NCBI GenBank assembly: GCA_000435975.1
Contig: FR884077.1
Span: 1-57,903 of the forward strand
Source: Oscillibacter sp. CAG:241
GTDB lineage: Bacteria; Bacillota; Clostridia; Oscillospirales; Oscillospiraceae
Length of the DNA stretch: 57,903 bases
Reading direction: 5' to 3'
This document shows positions 16,620 through 25,018 of the stretch, piece after piece; the stretch's first letter is position 1; each line of letters opens with the position of its first letter. Under the pieces are notes generated by a model. The model worked only from the letters and a program-made list of their open reading frames with translations. It was not told the DNA's origin and ran no database searches. The position numbers and the translations under genes were made by a program.

Positions 16620-17825
16620 TCACCCCACTGCCACGGCGCTTTCATAGCGCCCGGCATAGAAATTCTCCTTGGAGATGACGCATCGGCCGTTGTCGCCCAA
16701 CGCCCGGAAGAAGGAGCCGCCCTCCTGGGAGGGGCTCATGACCATGCCGTGTTCGTCTGCGGCACCCACCAACTCCACGGGCTTACCGTCCTGCAGATCG
16801 GCCACCCAAACCCGAGAGCCCGCTTCCGTATCGGTGATGATAAAGGCCTTGCTGTCCATGACCCAGTAGTTGATGATATCCTCCATGGACAGCAGGGTGC
16901 GGCTCTCGCCACTATCCAGGTTCAGAAGGCGCAGCTCGTCCCCGCACTGATAGATATGCTCCATGCCGTAGACCTGCATGGGGTCGACGGTCATAAGATA
17001 TCCGTCCTTGTTATGATCGGCCACAACGGTATAGTCCCCGCTCTCCATATTCCACAGCAGAAGCCGCCGCTGGGTGTTTTGGTGGACATACCGCCCGTAG
17101 CTGGCGTTCTCCCCGTACTGCGCCGCGAACTCCTCCGCACTCAGCAGGGACTGCTCCTTCGGCTCCTCCACCACGGCGCCCCAGCGGGCGGAAAAGCCCA
17201 TCAGCGTCCCGGGGACAGACAGCTCCCGATAGCTGCCGGCGGCAAGGTCGTATAGCAGGGAGCTGCCCTCGGTTCGGCTATCGACCCGCCCGTCCGCCTG
17301 CTGCTCTGTGATGCGGCATTGCACATACAGGGTGGCCTTGCCGCAGGAGAAAAGCCCCAGGGTGGCGGTGTAGAAATGATCGTCGGTGTTGTCCCACTGC
17401 TCCAGAACGGTGACTTTCCCGCCGGACAGCTCCTTGCGCACCAGTTGCGCGCCGCTGCCCGCGTCATCGAGGGTGGCGTAGAGCACCCCGTCCAAAACGG
17501 CGAAGCTGTTGACGTTCCCCACCCACGCCTGGCAGCTGGCGTCCCCGTGGGAGCAGCCCGGCTGGGCGCACAGGGTCATGGTCTGGCCGGAGGCATAGTC
17601 GTAGTAGCTCACCGCCCCGGCACTGCAAATATACCAGCCGTCATCGTCGGTGAACACTGCGCCTGTTCCGGCGGCGTCCCGGTTGTCCTTGGGCAGGGCG
17701 TGCCCTTGGACGGCGGGGGTGGGGTTTGACCCTTTGATTGGATCCTCTGCGGAGCCTCCGGATCCAGAACAGGCGGTTAGTAGCAGAAGCATCGCAAAAA
17801 GCCATGGCACTATGCAGCGTTTCAT
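16620..17825 (-). CDS. Lipoprotein with repeated beta-strand blocks, exporter-associated
   Basis: 401 residues. The N-terminus MKRCIVPWLFAMLLLLTACSG has a lipobox (LTAC, Cys19), so the protein is anchored to the outer membrane face. The mature part has repeated short blocks of the type DDGWYICS, VLDGVLYAT, CGDELRLLN and DSKAFIITD, suggestive of a beta-propeller (DUF5050-like). It is the first gene of the lipoprotein-ATPase-permease unit; the following ATPase starts within its stop region. It could be a sensor or substrate-capture subunit. No enzymatic motif was seen. Confidence 0.75.
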   Translation of the reverse strand: MKRCIVPWLFAMLLLLTACSGSGGSAEDPIKGSNPTPAVQGHALPKDNRDAAGTGAVFTDDDGWYICSAGAVSYYDYASGQTMTLCAQPGCSHGDASCQAWVGNVNSFAVLDGVLYATLDDAGSGAQLVRKELSGGKVTVLEQWDNTDDHFYTATLGLFSCGKATLYVQCRITEQQADGRVDSRTEGSSLLYDLAAGSYRELSVPGTLMGFSARWGAVVEEPKEQSLLSAEEFAAQYGENASYGRYVHQNTQRRLLLWNMESGDYTVVADHNKDGYLMTVDPMQVYGMEHIYQCGDELRLLNLDSGESRTLLSMEDIINYWVMDSKAFIITDTEAGSRVWVADLQDGKPVELVGAADEHGMVMSPSQEGGSFFRALGDNGRCVISKENFYAGRYESAVAVG

Positions 17826-17858
17826 TGGATAGTCCCTCCCCGGTCGAATTGTGAAATT

Positions 17859-17895
17859 CGCCCGCCTATCACATTATATATGCAGTAGGCGGGCG
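17859..17895 (-). promoter_or_regulatory. Operator-like dyad around a -10 box upstream of the lipoprotein-ABC unit
   Basis: CGCCCGCCTA (17859-17868) and TAGGCGGGCG (17886-17895) are a perfect 10-bp inverted pair. Between them, on the minus strand, lies TATAAT (17873-17878), about 50 bases upstream of the lipoprotein start. A regulator dimer bound to the two arms would cover the promoter. PadR, encoded nearby, is the obvious candidate, by position only. Confidence 0.5.
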
Positions 17896-18020
17896 GCTTT
17901 TGTTGCAAATCAACAGGATAGCTACAAGCTGGATTGTAGCATATTGTGCAAAATATGTCAATATTCTTAAAAACATTTTCTAAAAAAAGTATTGCGGGCC
18001 GACGCTGCGGCCGCGACAGA

Positions 18021-18057
18021 CAAAGCCCCCGGAAAGCAGGGCTTTCCGGGGGCTTTG
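18021..18057 (-). terminator. Strong hairpin terminator after the padR unit
   Basis: A perfect 17-bp stem (18021-18037 with 18041-18057) with a 3-base loop, three bases beyond the stop of the membrane partner gene. The T-run is weak on both strands, but position and stem strength fit a terminator. Confidence 0.65.
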
Positions 18058-18060
18058 CGC

Positions 18061-18450
18061 CTATTGGCCGTATGGCGAGGGTCCCTCGATGATGCTGGTT
18101 TCGCTCCAGCCGTTGTAGGCCTGGTGATAGTCATACAGGCTGACGCAGAGGGCCGCCACCCACAGTAGCAGCGCCGTCAGCACCGCCGCGATCAGGATGG
18201 TCAGCACCTGACGCCGCCGCCGCAGGGCGGCCAGCAACTCCTGGGTGCTCATGGCGTCCACATACGCCGCGGCCACCTGCTGGGGCGTCCCGAACCGGGC
18301 TTCCAGGTCTGCGTCCCGGGTTTCGGCGCAGTAGGCCTCCGCCTCGCTGCGCAGCGCCGTCAGCAGCTGCTTTTTGTGTTTTCCGGCGCAGGGCAGATAG
18401 CTGCCGACGGCCCGGACGTATCGGTTGACCTGCCGCTGTCTTTCCCGCAT
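18061..18450 (-). CDS. Small membrane protein partnered with PadR (DUF1700/DUF6120-like)
   Basis: 129 residues: a cytoplasmic helical part (LLTALRSEAEAYCAETRDAD...RFGTPQQVAAAYVDAM) and one membrane span near residues 82-104 (VLTILIAAVLTALLLWVAAL). The FGTPQQVAxxY motif is the mark of the DUF1700-type proteins that are routinely encoded next to PadR regulators. GAGAGGAGG precedes the ATG at 18450, which lies about 90 bases inside the 3' end of padR in another frame. It probably works with PadR in envelope-stress or exporter control. Confidence 0.75.
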   Translation of the reverse strand: MRERQRQVNRYVRAVGSYLPCAGKHKKQLLTALRSEAEAYCAETRDADLEARFGTPQQVAAAYVDAMSTQELLAALRRRRQVLTILIAAVLTALLLWVAALCVSLYDYHQAYNGWSETSIIEGPSPYGQ

Positions 18451-18794
18451 GGCGGCGCCTCCTCTCGAATGATGGCCGTCACGCCGGTCATCATGGATTC
18501 ATATTCCCGGATCATTTCCTCCAGCCGGGCTTCTCCGGCAGGCTCCAGGTGGTAGTATACGCGAGTCATCCGCTTGCCCACCAGCACCCGGCGGTCGGAG
18601 ATCAGTCCCTGCTCCTGTAGCCGATATAGCACGGGATATAAAGATCCTTCTTGGGTTTTCAGCTGTCCGCCGCTACATCGCTCTATTTCCTGCACCAGCT
18701 GATAGCCGTACATATCTTCCCTTCGCAACAATGATAGCAGGATCAGCGCCATGACACCGCGCTGAAATACATTGGGTCCCGAATTGCGTGACAT
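18360..18794 (-). CDS. PadR-family transcriptional regulator
   Basis: 144 residues. The winged-helix domain is clear: VMALILLSLLRREDMYGYQL, then LKTQEGSLYPVLYRLQEQGL with the conserved GSLYPxLxRLxxxGL block, then RVYYHLEPAGEARLEEM. Such proteins repress transporter genes until an inducer binds. The ATG at 18794 is preceded by GAAGGAGGTGG. The C-terminal 30 residues overlap the next gene. The adjacent ABC unit and its promoter dyad are the likely target. Confidence 0.88.
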   Translation of the reverse strand: MSRNSGPNVFQRGVMALILLSLLRREDMYGYQLVQEIERCSGGQLKTQEGSLYPVLYRLQEQGLISDRRVLVGKRMTRVYYHLEPAGEARLEEMIREYESMMTGVTAIIREEAPPCGKDSGRSTDTSGPSAAICPAPENTKSSC

Positions 18795-18830
18795 GTCGCC
18801 ACCTCCTTCATGCAAATAGATTTCTTCTCT

Positions 18831-18859
18831 TTTATACCATTCAATCCGCCAAAACGCAA
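18831..18859 (-). promoter_or_regulatory. Promoter of padR
   Basis: On the minus strand TTGCGT (18854-18859) and TATAAA (18831-18836) with a 17-base spacer, about 37 bases upstream of the padR ATG. Confidence 0.6.
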
Positions 18860-18958
18860 GCCCAACTGTGCAAAAACTCAAGACAGACAGGTGAAATACT
18901 TTAAGAGGACAGTGAAATAATATTTTTTCGGCCAACAACCTACAGGATCCTCTGCCCT

Positions 18959-20143
18959 CTATTTGTCGGCATACCACACCGGCCTTGCCGCCGTTTCAAA
19001 GCTGGTTTGGTGGGAGATGGTCACACCGTTGGTGCCGGATGCGCAATGCACCACCAGCAGGAGGCCCAGCCAGTCGCGCCCTGCGGCGATGCCGACGTGT
19101 TCGTCCTCCGGGTAGAACAGCAGATCTCCCGGCTGCACCTCGTCCCACGCTATGTCTGTGCAGCTAGCGTGCTGCGCCGCCGCGCCGCCACCCTGCCCGA
19201 TGATGTAGCTGCCGCCGCTGGCGTTGTAGAACGCCCAATCCACGAAGCCGGAGCAGTCCAAGCCGTAAGGCTGCTCTGTACCGGTGGTGTCGCTGCCCCC
19301 GACTGTGACCTCTGCCGGCTCGCCCCAGCGGTCGTCCCAGCCCAGCACCAGCGATTTGCCGCCCCAGAAGTAGTCCACCTTGTCCACCAGTGCCAGCGCG
19401 TAAGTGACGACCATGCGCCGTTCCATGGAGAGATCGTCCGGCAGGCGTTCCCACACCTCCATGGCTTCGCCGGTGGGTTCCATGGTGTGACTGTCCGCAA
19501 GGACGCCTGCCGGAGACAACGCTGCCGCCACCGCGATTACCGGCAAAGCCAGCAGCAGGAACAGCACCACACCGCCGCCCGCTGCGGCTATCGCCTCAAT
19601 ACCGGCGCGAATGGCTTTGCCTGCCGCCTGTGCCATCTGCTCCAGCCGCTGTCCCGCTTTGCGGGCGGCGGCTTTTGCCTGCTGGAGCATCTGCCGCTGG
19701 GCGGTGCGCTGGGTATGCTGCTTTGCCCGCTGCTGGGCGGCGGTCATAGCGGTCGCAGGCGGTTTTTGTGCCGGTTGGCGCGGCACTGTGGCAGTGTGCT
19801 GCGCCGCGGCGGTCTGCTCCGTTGACCGCCACATATCCCGCTGCTGCACCTGCACCGCCGTTGCCTCCTGCCGCTGCCGCACCTTTTGGGCACGGTATTT
19901 GTGCAGGGCATATTTCCGCTGAAGCTGCCGCGTGGCGCGGAAGGTCAGACGGGCGGTATCCGCCGCGCCCTGCTGTGCCTGCTCCGTGGCGTATTCCACC
20001 GGCTGACGCTGGTGCTGGGTCTGCCGTTCCTGCTTCTGCTGGGCATAGTGCCGCTGCAAGATACGCACCGCCGTGCGGGGTATGGTGTTTTGCTGCCGCA
20101 TTTTCGGCTGCTCCATGGCGGCGCAGGTCTTGACGTCACGCAT
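18959..20143 (-). CDS. Conjugation-associated NlpC/P60 (C40) cell-wall hydrolase
   Basis: 394 residues in three parts: a Gln/Arg/Ala-rich, probably cytoplasmic helical N-terminus (1 to about 190), a membrane span near 190-212 (VVLFLLLALPVIAVAAAL), and an external C40 peptidase domain. Catalytic residues are visible: Cys in YGLDCSGFVDWAFYN, His in DEHVGIAAGRD, and the later VVHCAS block. It should open peptidoglycan for the mating channel, like Tn916 Orf14/VirB1-type proteins. No lytic transglycosylase domain is present, unlike two-domain homologues. The start overlaps the VirB4 stop. Confidence 0.85.
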   Translation of the reverse strand: MRDVKTCAAMEQPKMRQQNTIPRTAVRILQRHYAQQKQERQTQHQRQPVEYATEQAQQGAADTARLTFRATRQLQRKYALHKYRAQKVRQRQEATAVQVQQRDMWRSTEQTAAAQHTATVPRQPAQKPPATAMTAAQQRAKQHTQRTAQRQMLQQAKAAARKAGQRLEQMAQAAGKAIRAGIEAIAAAGGGVVLFLLLALPVIAVAAALSPAGVLADSHTMEPTGEAMEVWERLPDDLSMERRMVVTYALALVDKVDYFWGGKSLVLGWDDRWGEPAEVTVGGSDTTGTEQPYGLDCSGFVDWAFYNASGGSYIIGQGGGAAAQHASCTDIAWDEVQPGDLLFYPEDEHVGIAAGRDWLGLLLVVHCASGTNGVTISHQTSFETAARPVWYADK

Positions 20144-22493
20144 TTTGCTCTCCCGGCTTGGTGGTCATCAGGCGGTACAGCTCCGTGTCGCGGGGCAGCT
20201 CATTGATGAACGGCACGAGACAGGAGCCCACCTTGATCAGCCCGTGTCCTGCCGGTGCGTCACTGACGTAATCCATCTGCGCGTCGCTGGCATCCAGCAG
20301 CTTGGCCAGCTCAGCACGGTCGGTAGGTGCCTGGTTCAGCAGTATCAAGAACTCGCTGTTGGCGAACATCAACCGCGCCGTATCGGACAGCAGGCACTCC
20401 TCCACGTTCTGCGTAATGCCGGTGAGGGTGGCGTAGTATTTGCGGAATCGCTTCCAGCATTTATACAGGAACTCGCTGGAATAGTTGTTGATGGCACTCT
20501 TGCCGCCCACGCCGGGGCTGGCGAAGAACAGATAGATCTCGTCAATGTAGACGTGGGTATACCGCCCCTGCTGCCGGTTGCGAATGACGCGGTTGAGGAT
20601 GCTGTCCAGCATCACCAGCAGGCCGATGGGCTTGAGATTTTCGCCCAAGTCCTGAATGTCGTAGCAGGTGATGCGGTTGCGGGTGTCGATGTTGGTCTGA
20701 TGGGCGAACACGTTAAGACTGCCGGTGGTAAACAACTCCAGCGCCAGCGCAATTTCGTGGGCGACAGGCTCCTTCTGCCGCATGAGGTCGTCGTAGAGGT
20801 CTTTCAGCGTGGGCGGGTCTCCCTCGTATTTGCGGATGTACTTGCGGTAGATGTTGGCAGTGCAGCGGTCGATGATGGATTTCTCCTTTGCACCGATCTC
20901 ACCTGCGCCCATGAGCTGTTCGCACAGGCTCATGATGAACTCACTTTTCAGCACCAGCGGATTGCGCCCGTCACCGTACTCCTTGGAGATGTCCAGCGCG
21001 TTGACATAGCTGCCGTTGGAGGCGGAAATGGTAATGACCTCGCCGCCCAGGGCTCGGATCAGCGGGCCATACTCCCGCTCAGGGTCTACCACAATAATAT
21101 CGTGGTCGGTGTTCAGTGCCACAAAGCCGATCTCCTGCTTGGCCATCATGGACTTTCCGCTGCCGGACACGTCCGTATACAGACCGTGACCGTTGAGCAT
21201 CGCGTCGCGGTTGCAAATGATGAGGTTGCGAGACACGGCGTTGACACCGTAGTACAGCCCGCCGGTGTCCATGATCTCCTGTGTCTTAAAGGGCAGCAGC
21301 ACAGCGGTACTCTCCGTGGTCAGCGTCCGCATAGCGTCGATACGCCGCAGGCCGTAGGGCAGCACCGTGTTCAGCGCGTCCTCCTGCTGGTGCTTCATAG
21401 TGGCAAACTGGCAGCCGTGGGAACGCCCGATGGCGGACAGCGCCTCCGTGTCCTGCTCCAACTGCTCCTCGCTGTCGGCAAGGTGAGTCAGCGTCACCAG
21501 CGCGTACATCATCCGTTGGTCGCGGGCGGTGAGGTCGTCTAAGAACTCCCGCGTCTCCTTCCGCATTTGCTCCAGATCATAGGGGATATTGGCGGAGAAA
21601 TTGTTGTGGTGGTTCTGCCGCTGCTGCCAGCGGGTGATGTCGCTCTCCACCGCCATGATGCGCCGGTGCATCTCCGACACAGCCTCGTCTGTGGCCACCG
21701 GCACAATGTCGATGGACAGCATCATGTTTCGGGGATAGTCCATCAGCTCGGTAATCATAGTGTCCTTGATAAAGCTGGCATACTCCCGCAGGAACAGGGT
21801 GCGGCCCACGCGCTCGTCCACGGCGTAGTGGTCGTGGAAGAATTGCAGCGTCTCCGGCGCGATGGCGTCGCGGAAGTCGTGGCCCCGCCGCTGAGCGGTT
21901 TGCAGGTCGAAGGCGAAGGCCGATTCCTGCCCCACGCGGAAGAAGTCGTGGAACAGCCGCAGGCGCTCGTTGAGGGTGATTTCCCGTATGCCGGAATCCA
22001 TGCGGCCGAGGCCAGCGGTCAGGTCAGTTCCCACGCGGGCGAAGAAGGTGCGGGCCTCCTCGATGCTGCGCTTGGCCACGGACACAGTGATGTACTTCTC
22101 CTGCACCAGATTGTTGCTGCCGGTGGCCTTGTCCAGCAGAATGCCGTTGTACTCGCGGCGCATATAGTCGCGGCTATCCTGCCGGTAAGCCATCAGGAGA
22201 TTCCTACTGAACTCCTGCCGGTTAAGTTGGCGGTTCACCAGTGTCAGCTTAATACCCGCGTCGATGGGCAGGCTGTTGAGAACGCCGCAGTAGCTCAAAA
22301 ACAGCTCCATTTGCTTTTCCGGCGAGGCCACGGCATAATTGATGTCAAAAAAGCGCCAGGTCTTGGAAAACCTGCCGCTTACACGAAAGATACCGTCTTT
22401 ATAGATGCGCTTGATGGGGATGGACTGCTGCACGCTGCGTGGGATGCGAAAGGCGTCCCGTTCCGTGCTGCGGCCTTTGAATAGTTTTCTCAC
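20136..22493 (-). CDS. virB4: VirB4-family conjugation ATPase (TraE/Tn1549 type)
   Basis: Powers assembly and operation of the type IV secretion channel. 785 residues from a GTG at 22493, preceded by GGAGAAGGAGG, so that the protein starts MRKLFKGRSTERDAFRIP; an in-frame extension further upstream would only overlap the PrgI gene. Walker A is in GLYTDVSGSGKSMMAKQEIG and Walker B in HVYIDEIYLFFASPG. The block CWKRFRKYYATLTGITQNVE is typical of VirB4. The GTG shares its bases with the PrgI stop codon, giving coupled translation. Confidence 0.92.
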   Translation of the reverse strand: MRKLFKGRSTERDAFRIPRSVQQSIPIKRIYKDGIFRVSGRFSKTWRFFDINYAVASPEKQMELFLSYCGVLNSLPIDAGIKLTLVNRQLNRQEFSRNLLMAYRQDSRDYMRREYNGILLDKATGSNNLVQEKYITVSVAKRSIEEARTFFARVGTDLTAGLGRMDSGIREITLNERLRLFHDFFRVGQESAFAFDLQTAQRRGHDFRDAIAPETLQFFHDHYAVDERVGRTLFLREYASFIKDTMITELMDYPRNMMLSIDIVPVATDEAVSEMHRRIMAVESDITRWQQRQNHHNNFSANIPYDLEQMRKETREFLDDLTARDQRMMYALVTLTHLADSEEQLEQDTEALSAIGRSHGCQFATMKHQQEDALNTVLPYGLRRIDAMRTLTTESTAVLLPFKTQEIMDTGGLYYGVNAVSRNLIICNRDAMLNGHGLYTDVSGSGKSMMAKQEIGFVALNTDHDIIVVDPEREYGPLIRALGGEVITISASNGSYVNALDISKEYGDGRNPLVLKSEFIMSLCEQLMGAGEIGAKEKSIIDRCTANIYRKYIRKYEGDPPTLKDLYDDLMRQKEPVAHEIALALELFTTGSLNVFAHQTNIDTRNRITCYDIQDLGENLKPIGLLVMLDSILNRVIRNRQQGRYTHVYIDEIYLFFASPGVGGKSAINNYSSEFLYKCWKRFRKYYATLTGITQNVEECLLSDTARLMFANSEFLILLNQAPTDRAELAKLLDASDAQMDYVSDAPAGHGLIKVGSCLVPFINELPRDTELYRLMTTKPGEQNA

Positions 22494-22825
22494 TTCTTGT
22501 CCTCCTTCTCCCAAAGGTCGTATAGGTAATTCTCGCTGTGCCACAGCCGCCGACCGGCCAACAGGAAATTGGTCTTGCACCATGCCCACAGGAATTGCTC
22601 CAGCGTCAGGCCGTTGTAGTGGAAGAAGCCTGCTGCCGCCATGGGCGCAGCGCCCACGATGCACAGCCAGCCCAGCGTCTCGCGGTCTAATACGCCCCGC
22701 AGGGCGAAGTACAGCCCCACCGCCGTACCCACGGCCAGCAGCGAACAAATAAGCTGCCGCGCTGTCAGGCCGAAGTAGACAGTCTCCTTGTAGCTGCGTA
22801 TTTCTTTGTTGATTTTGATTTCCAT
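22490..22825 (-). CDS. PrgI-family (VirB3-like) membrane protein
   Basis: 111 residues beginning MEIKINKEIRSYKETVYFGL, with two membrane segments (LICSLLAVGTAVGLYFAL and TLGWLCIVGAAPMAAAGFF) and the block LTLEQFLWAWCKTNFLL. This is the PrgI pattern, a VirB3-like inner component that contacts VirB4. It is followed without a gap by virB4, the usual order. Confidence 0.87.
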   Translation of the reverse strand: MEIKINKEIRSYKETVYFGLTARQLICSLLAVGTAVGLYFALRGVLDRETLGWLCIVGAAPMAAAGFFHYNGLTLEQFLWAWCKTNFLLAGRRLWHSENYLYDLWEKEDKK

Positions 22826-22862
22826 GTGTGTATTTTCTCCTAACTGCTATCGCCTAAAGCAC

Positions 22863-22890
22863 TTGTTTTTCTTCCTTAAGATGTTATAAT
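22863..22890 (+). promoter_or_regulatory. Promoter of the small plus-strand gene
   Basis: TTGTTT (22863-22868) and TATAAT (22885-22890) with a 16-base spacer and an upstream TG (extended -10), ending 29 bases before the ATG at 22920. Confidence 0.6.
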
Positions 22891-22919
22891 AATCACATAC
22901 TAAGTTATGGAGGTGCGTT

Positions 22920-23153
22920 ATGTCTTATTTCTGGGATTGCAACGAGCAATGTGAATTTAAGCGTCTCAATGGTCGGCTTTATCTTTGGGTCATTCATACT
23001 GATCACTCGCACAACGGAATGAAACCACACGTCCATATTCTTGATCTGACTGCGTTAAGCATAGGGCAAGCTGAAGTTGAAAAGGACATGAACACTTACT
23101 GTGGTATGGCTAAGAACATTGGCAGAGTTGAAGCATACCCATATTATGGATAA
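22920..23153 (+). CDS. Small hypothetical protein against the direction of the transfer genes
   Basis: 77 residues, MSYFWDCNEQCEFKRLNGRL to the end PYYG, mostly hydrophilic with several His/Trp/Tyr. I do not recognise a family. Evidence that it is a real gene: GGAGGTG ribosome site 6 bases before the ATG, a good extended -10 promoter, and a terminator directly after the stop. It is AT-richer than the flanking transfer genes and lies between prgI and the virB6-like gene. It may be a moron-type insertion. Confidence 0.65.
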   Translation: MSYFWDCNEQCEFKRLNGRLYLWVIHTDHSHNGMKPHVHILDLTALSIGQAEVEKDMNTYCGMAKNIGRVEAYPYYG

Positions 23154-23180
23154 GAGGAGCGGCTTCAAGCCGTTCCTCTT
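23152..23180 (+). terminator. Terminator of the small plus-strand gene
   Basis: Stem of about 12-14 bp (23152-23165 with 23167-23180, one G-T pair), beginning at the stop codon. Confidence 0.6.
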
Positions 23181-23216
23181 TGCCTTATTGGGGATACTAA
23201 CTAACGGCACTTCCCA

Positions 23217-24053
23217 TCACATCCCAAACATCTCCCTTACCACGCGGTCGGCACCCTTCACCAAGCCCACCAGCACCAGCATATTGAAGATCACCTCGCC
23301 CAGATAGCCCCACACCTGCGCGACTACCGAGCCACCGCCCAGCACCACTGTGCCGCTGGCGGCGAAGGCCGAAAACACGATACAGGCCAGCACGATCACC
23401 GCGCCCTGCAGACACACGCCCATATAGCTTTTGAGAAAGGCGCGTCCCATCTGGGACATGCCTTCTCCCGCAAAGGACGCCAATGCCACCGGCGACAGCG
23501 CGGCATATAAATAGAGCTTAAAAAACCGGCCATACACGGTGAGGATCATCAAAAACGCCAGCACCGTAATGACCAGACAGCCCAGCAGCGTTACCAGCCA
23601 CAGGGGAATACTGGCGAGGAAGCCCACATCCCCGATGGCCGTCACTATCTCCGTAGGCAGCGACACAGCTGCACCGTCGATACCGCCCACGCTGCCGGCA
23701 GCGGCGGAGATGATACCGGCACAGACCGCAAAGATGTCCACCATCAGGTCGATGCCGTAGGTAACAGCCAACTTCGCCATGACGAAGTAGATAAAATGCC
23801 GCAGGATGTGTTCAGGCCGTTGGAAGTCCCGAAAGCCGGCGCTGCTGCGGAAGATGCCGATGGCCAGAAACAGCACCAGCAAACCGTAACCGATGCCCTG
23901 CATGGCTCCATTGACGGTCTGGATCGTCTGCCATATCGTACCACCCTTAAACGCCTGCGGCGATTGGGTCAACAGCGACCACATCTCCGTTAGCTTGTCG
24001 TTCCATACTCCAAAGGCATAGTTGAGATTGTCAATGATCCAGTTGTTGTCCAT
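23217..24053 (-). CDS. VirB6-like multispanning conjugation protein
   Basis: 278 residues with about six membrane segments, including GIGYGLLVLFLAIGIF, IPLWLVTLLGCLVITVLAFLMILTVYGRFFKLYLYAALSP and the C-terminal VIFNMLVLVGLVKGADRVV. The block RFFKLYLYAALSPVALASFAG is characteristic of the TrbL/VirB6-like proteins of Tn1549-type elements. It is predicted to form the inner-membrane channel with VirB4 and PrgI. Only the plus-strand small gene separates it from prgI. Confidence 0.82.
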   Translation of the reverse strand: MDNNWIIDNLNYAFGVWNDKLTEMWSLLTQSPQAFKGGTIWQTIQTVNGAMQGIGYGLLVLFLAIGIFRSSAGFRDFQRPEHILRHFIYFVMAKLAVTYGIDLMVDIFAVCAGIISAAAGSVGGIDGAAVSLPTEIVTAIGDVGFLASIPLWLVTLLGCLVITVLAFLMILTVYGRFFKLYLYAALSPVALASFAGEGMSQMGRAFLKSYMGVCLQGAVIVLACIVFSAFAASGTVVLGGGSVVAQVWGYLGEVIFNMLVLVGLVKGADRVVREMFGM

Positions 24054-24115
24054 GTAATATCACCTCTACAGCAAAACGTGAGATGCAGACCACCTCTACA
24101 CCTCACGTTTTAAAA

Positions 24116-24955
24116 TTAAATTTTTTCGCAGCCTATTTCAAACTTGTTGTTTACAAGGATTTCTTGTTTGAAAGTTACATCCGGATATTTCGCCTCGCCA
24201 ATGCACTGAATTATTGATTCTCGTGGTGTTTCAGATAAACGCATACCAAACGTTATACTTGTTAGCCATTCTTTCGGATATGTAAAGTAGTATTCACGCG
24301 TATTTGCCCCCGCCGCAAACTTACATTCACTATCTATTGGATAACACAAAAGGACTCTATATTCTTGCTCATATTTCCAACAGTCTGGTTTTGATAAAAG
24401 CGCATCGTAAACAGGATAATCATTCTCAGCAATCCCATCCGAAAAGATAATGGCTATTCTTTGGGCTTCATAGTTTACATCTCCGCAATGGCAAAATAAT
24501 CCGAAATTCTTATGAGAGAAAATTACCGCATCACTCCACGTCACCTTGCTACAAAAGCTATCTGGAAAATCAAATTCCAAGCAAATGCCTCTATGATAGT
24601 CGGCATAATGTGCCCACATAAGTTGATTGTTCTCACTTTTTGAAAGGCAAAGCATTATCGCGTACTCTAAAGAAATGCCAAACGGCATTACCTCCAAAAT
24701 TCTCTTTCCTCTCGGTTCTTTCCAAACATTCTTACCGAGGTGGGTAGAAAGTATTTCTTTGATTTCTTTCGTATTTGGAGTTACTACATTGCCGTTTTCT
24801 CTAAAAGTATAAGGCGCGCCTGCTTCCAAGGGATCATTTAGTGTAGCTGGATTAGTAAATCTCAAACGCGCACACTGCAAGTTTTCTATCATTCCCTTGT
24901 ATAGCTGAGTCCCATTTTCTCTATCAAGTGCAGGAATATATCGGTATAATTTCAT
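24116..24955 (-). CDS. DUF2971 domain protein, probable defence cargo
   Basis: 279 residues. MKLYRYIPA...FTNPATLNDPLEAG at the start and MLCLSKSENNQLMWAHYADYHRGICLEF in the middle are the signature blocks of DUF2971. DUF2971 proteins often sit in defence islands and mobile elements, but their biochemical action is not known to me. The gene is visibly AT-rich against its neighbours and splits the virB6-like and virB2-like genes of the transfer operon. It has its own promoter and a strong site (AGAAGGGAGGTG), so it is an independent insertion. A role in phage or plasmid exclusion is inference. Confidence 0.8.
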   Translation of the reverse strand: MKLYRYIPALDRENGTQLYKGMIENLQCARLRFTNPATLNDPLEAGAPYTFRENGNVVTPNTKEIKEILSTHLGKNVWKEPRGKRILEVMPFGISLEYAIMLCLSKSENNQLMWAHYADYHRGICLEFDFPDSFCSKVTWSDAVIFSHKNFGLFCHCGDVNYEAQRIAIIFSDGIAENDYPVYDALLSKPDCWKYEQEYRVLLCYPIDSECKFAAGANTREYYFTYPKEWLTSITFGMRLSETPRESIIQCIGEAKYPDVTFKQEILVNNKFEIGCEKI

Positions 24956-24975
24956 GAATGCATCACCTCCCTTCT

Positions 24976-25003
24976 ATTATAGTCACAAATTCCTACTTTG
25001 CAA
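24976..25003 (-). promoter_or_regulatory. Promoter of the DUF2971 gene
   Basis: On the minus strand TTGCAA (24998-25003) and TATAAT (24976-24981) with a 16-base spacer, overlapping the start of the ribosome-site region of the gene. Confidence 0.6.
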
Positions 25004-25018
25004 TTAGCAATCAGTTCT

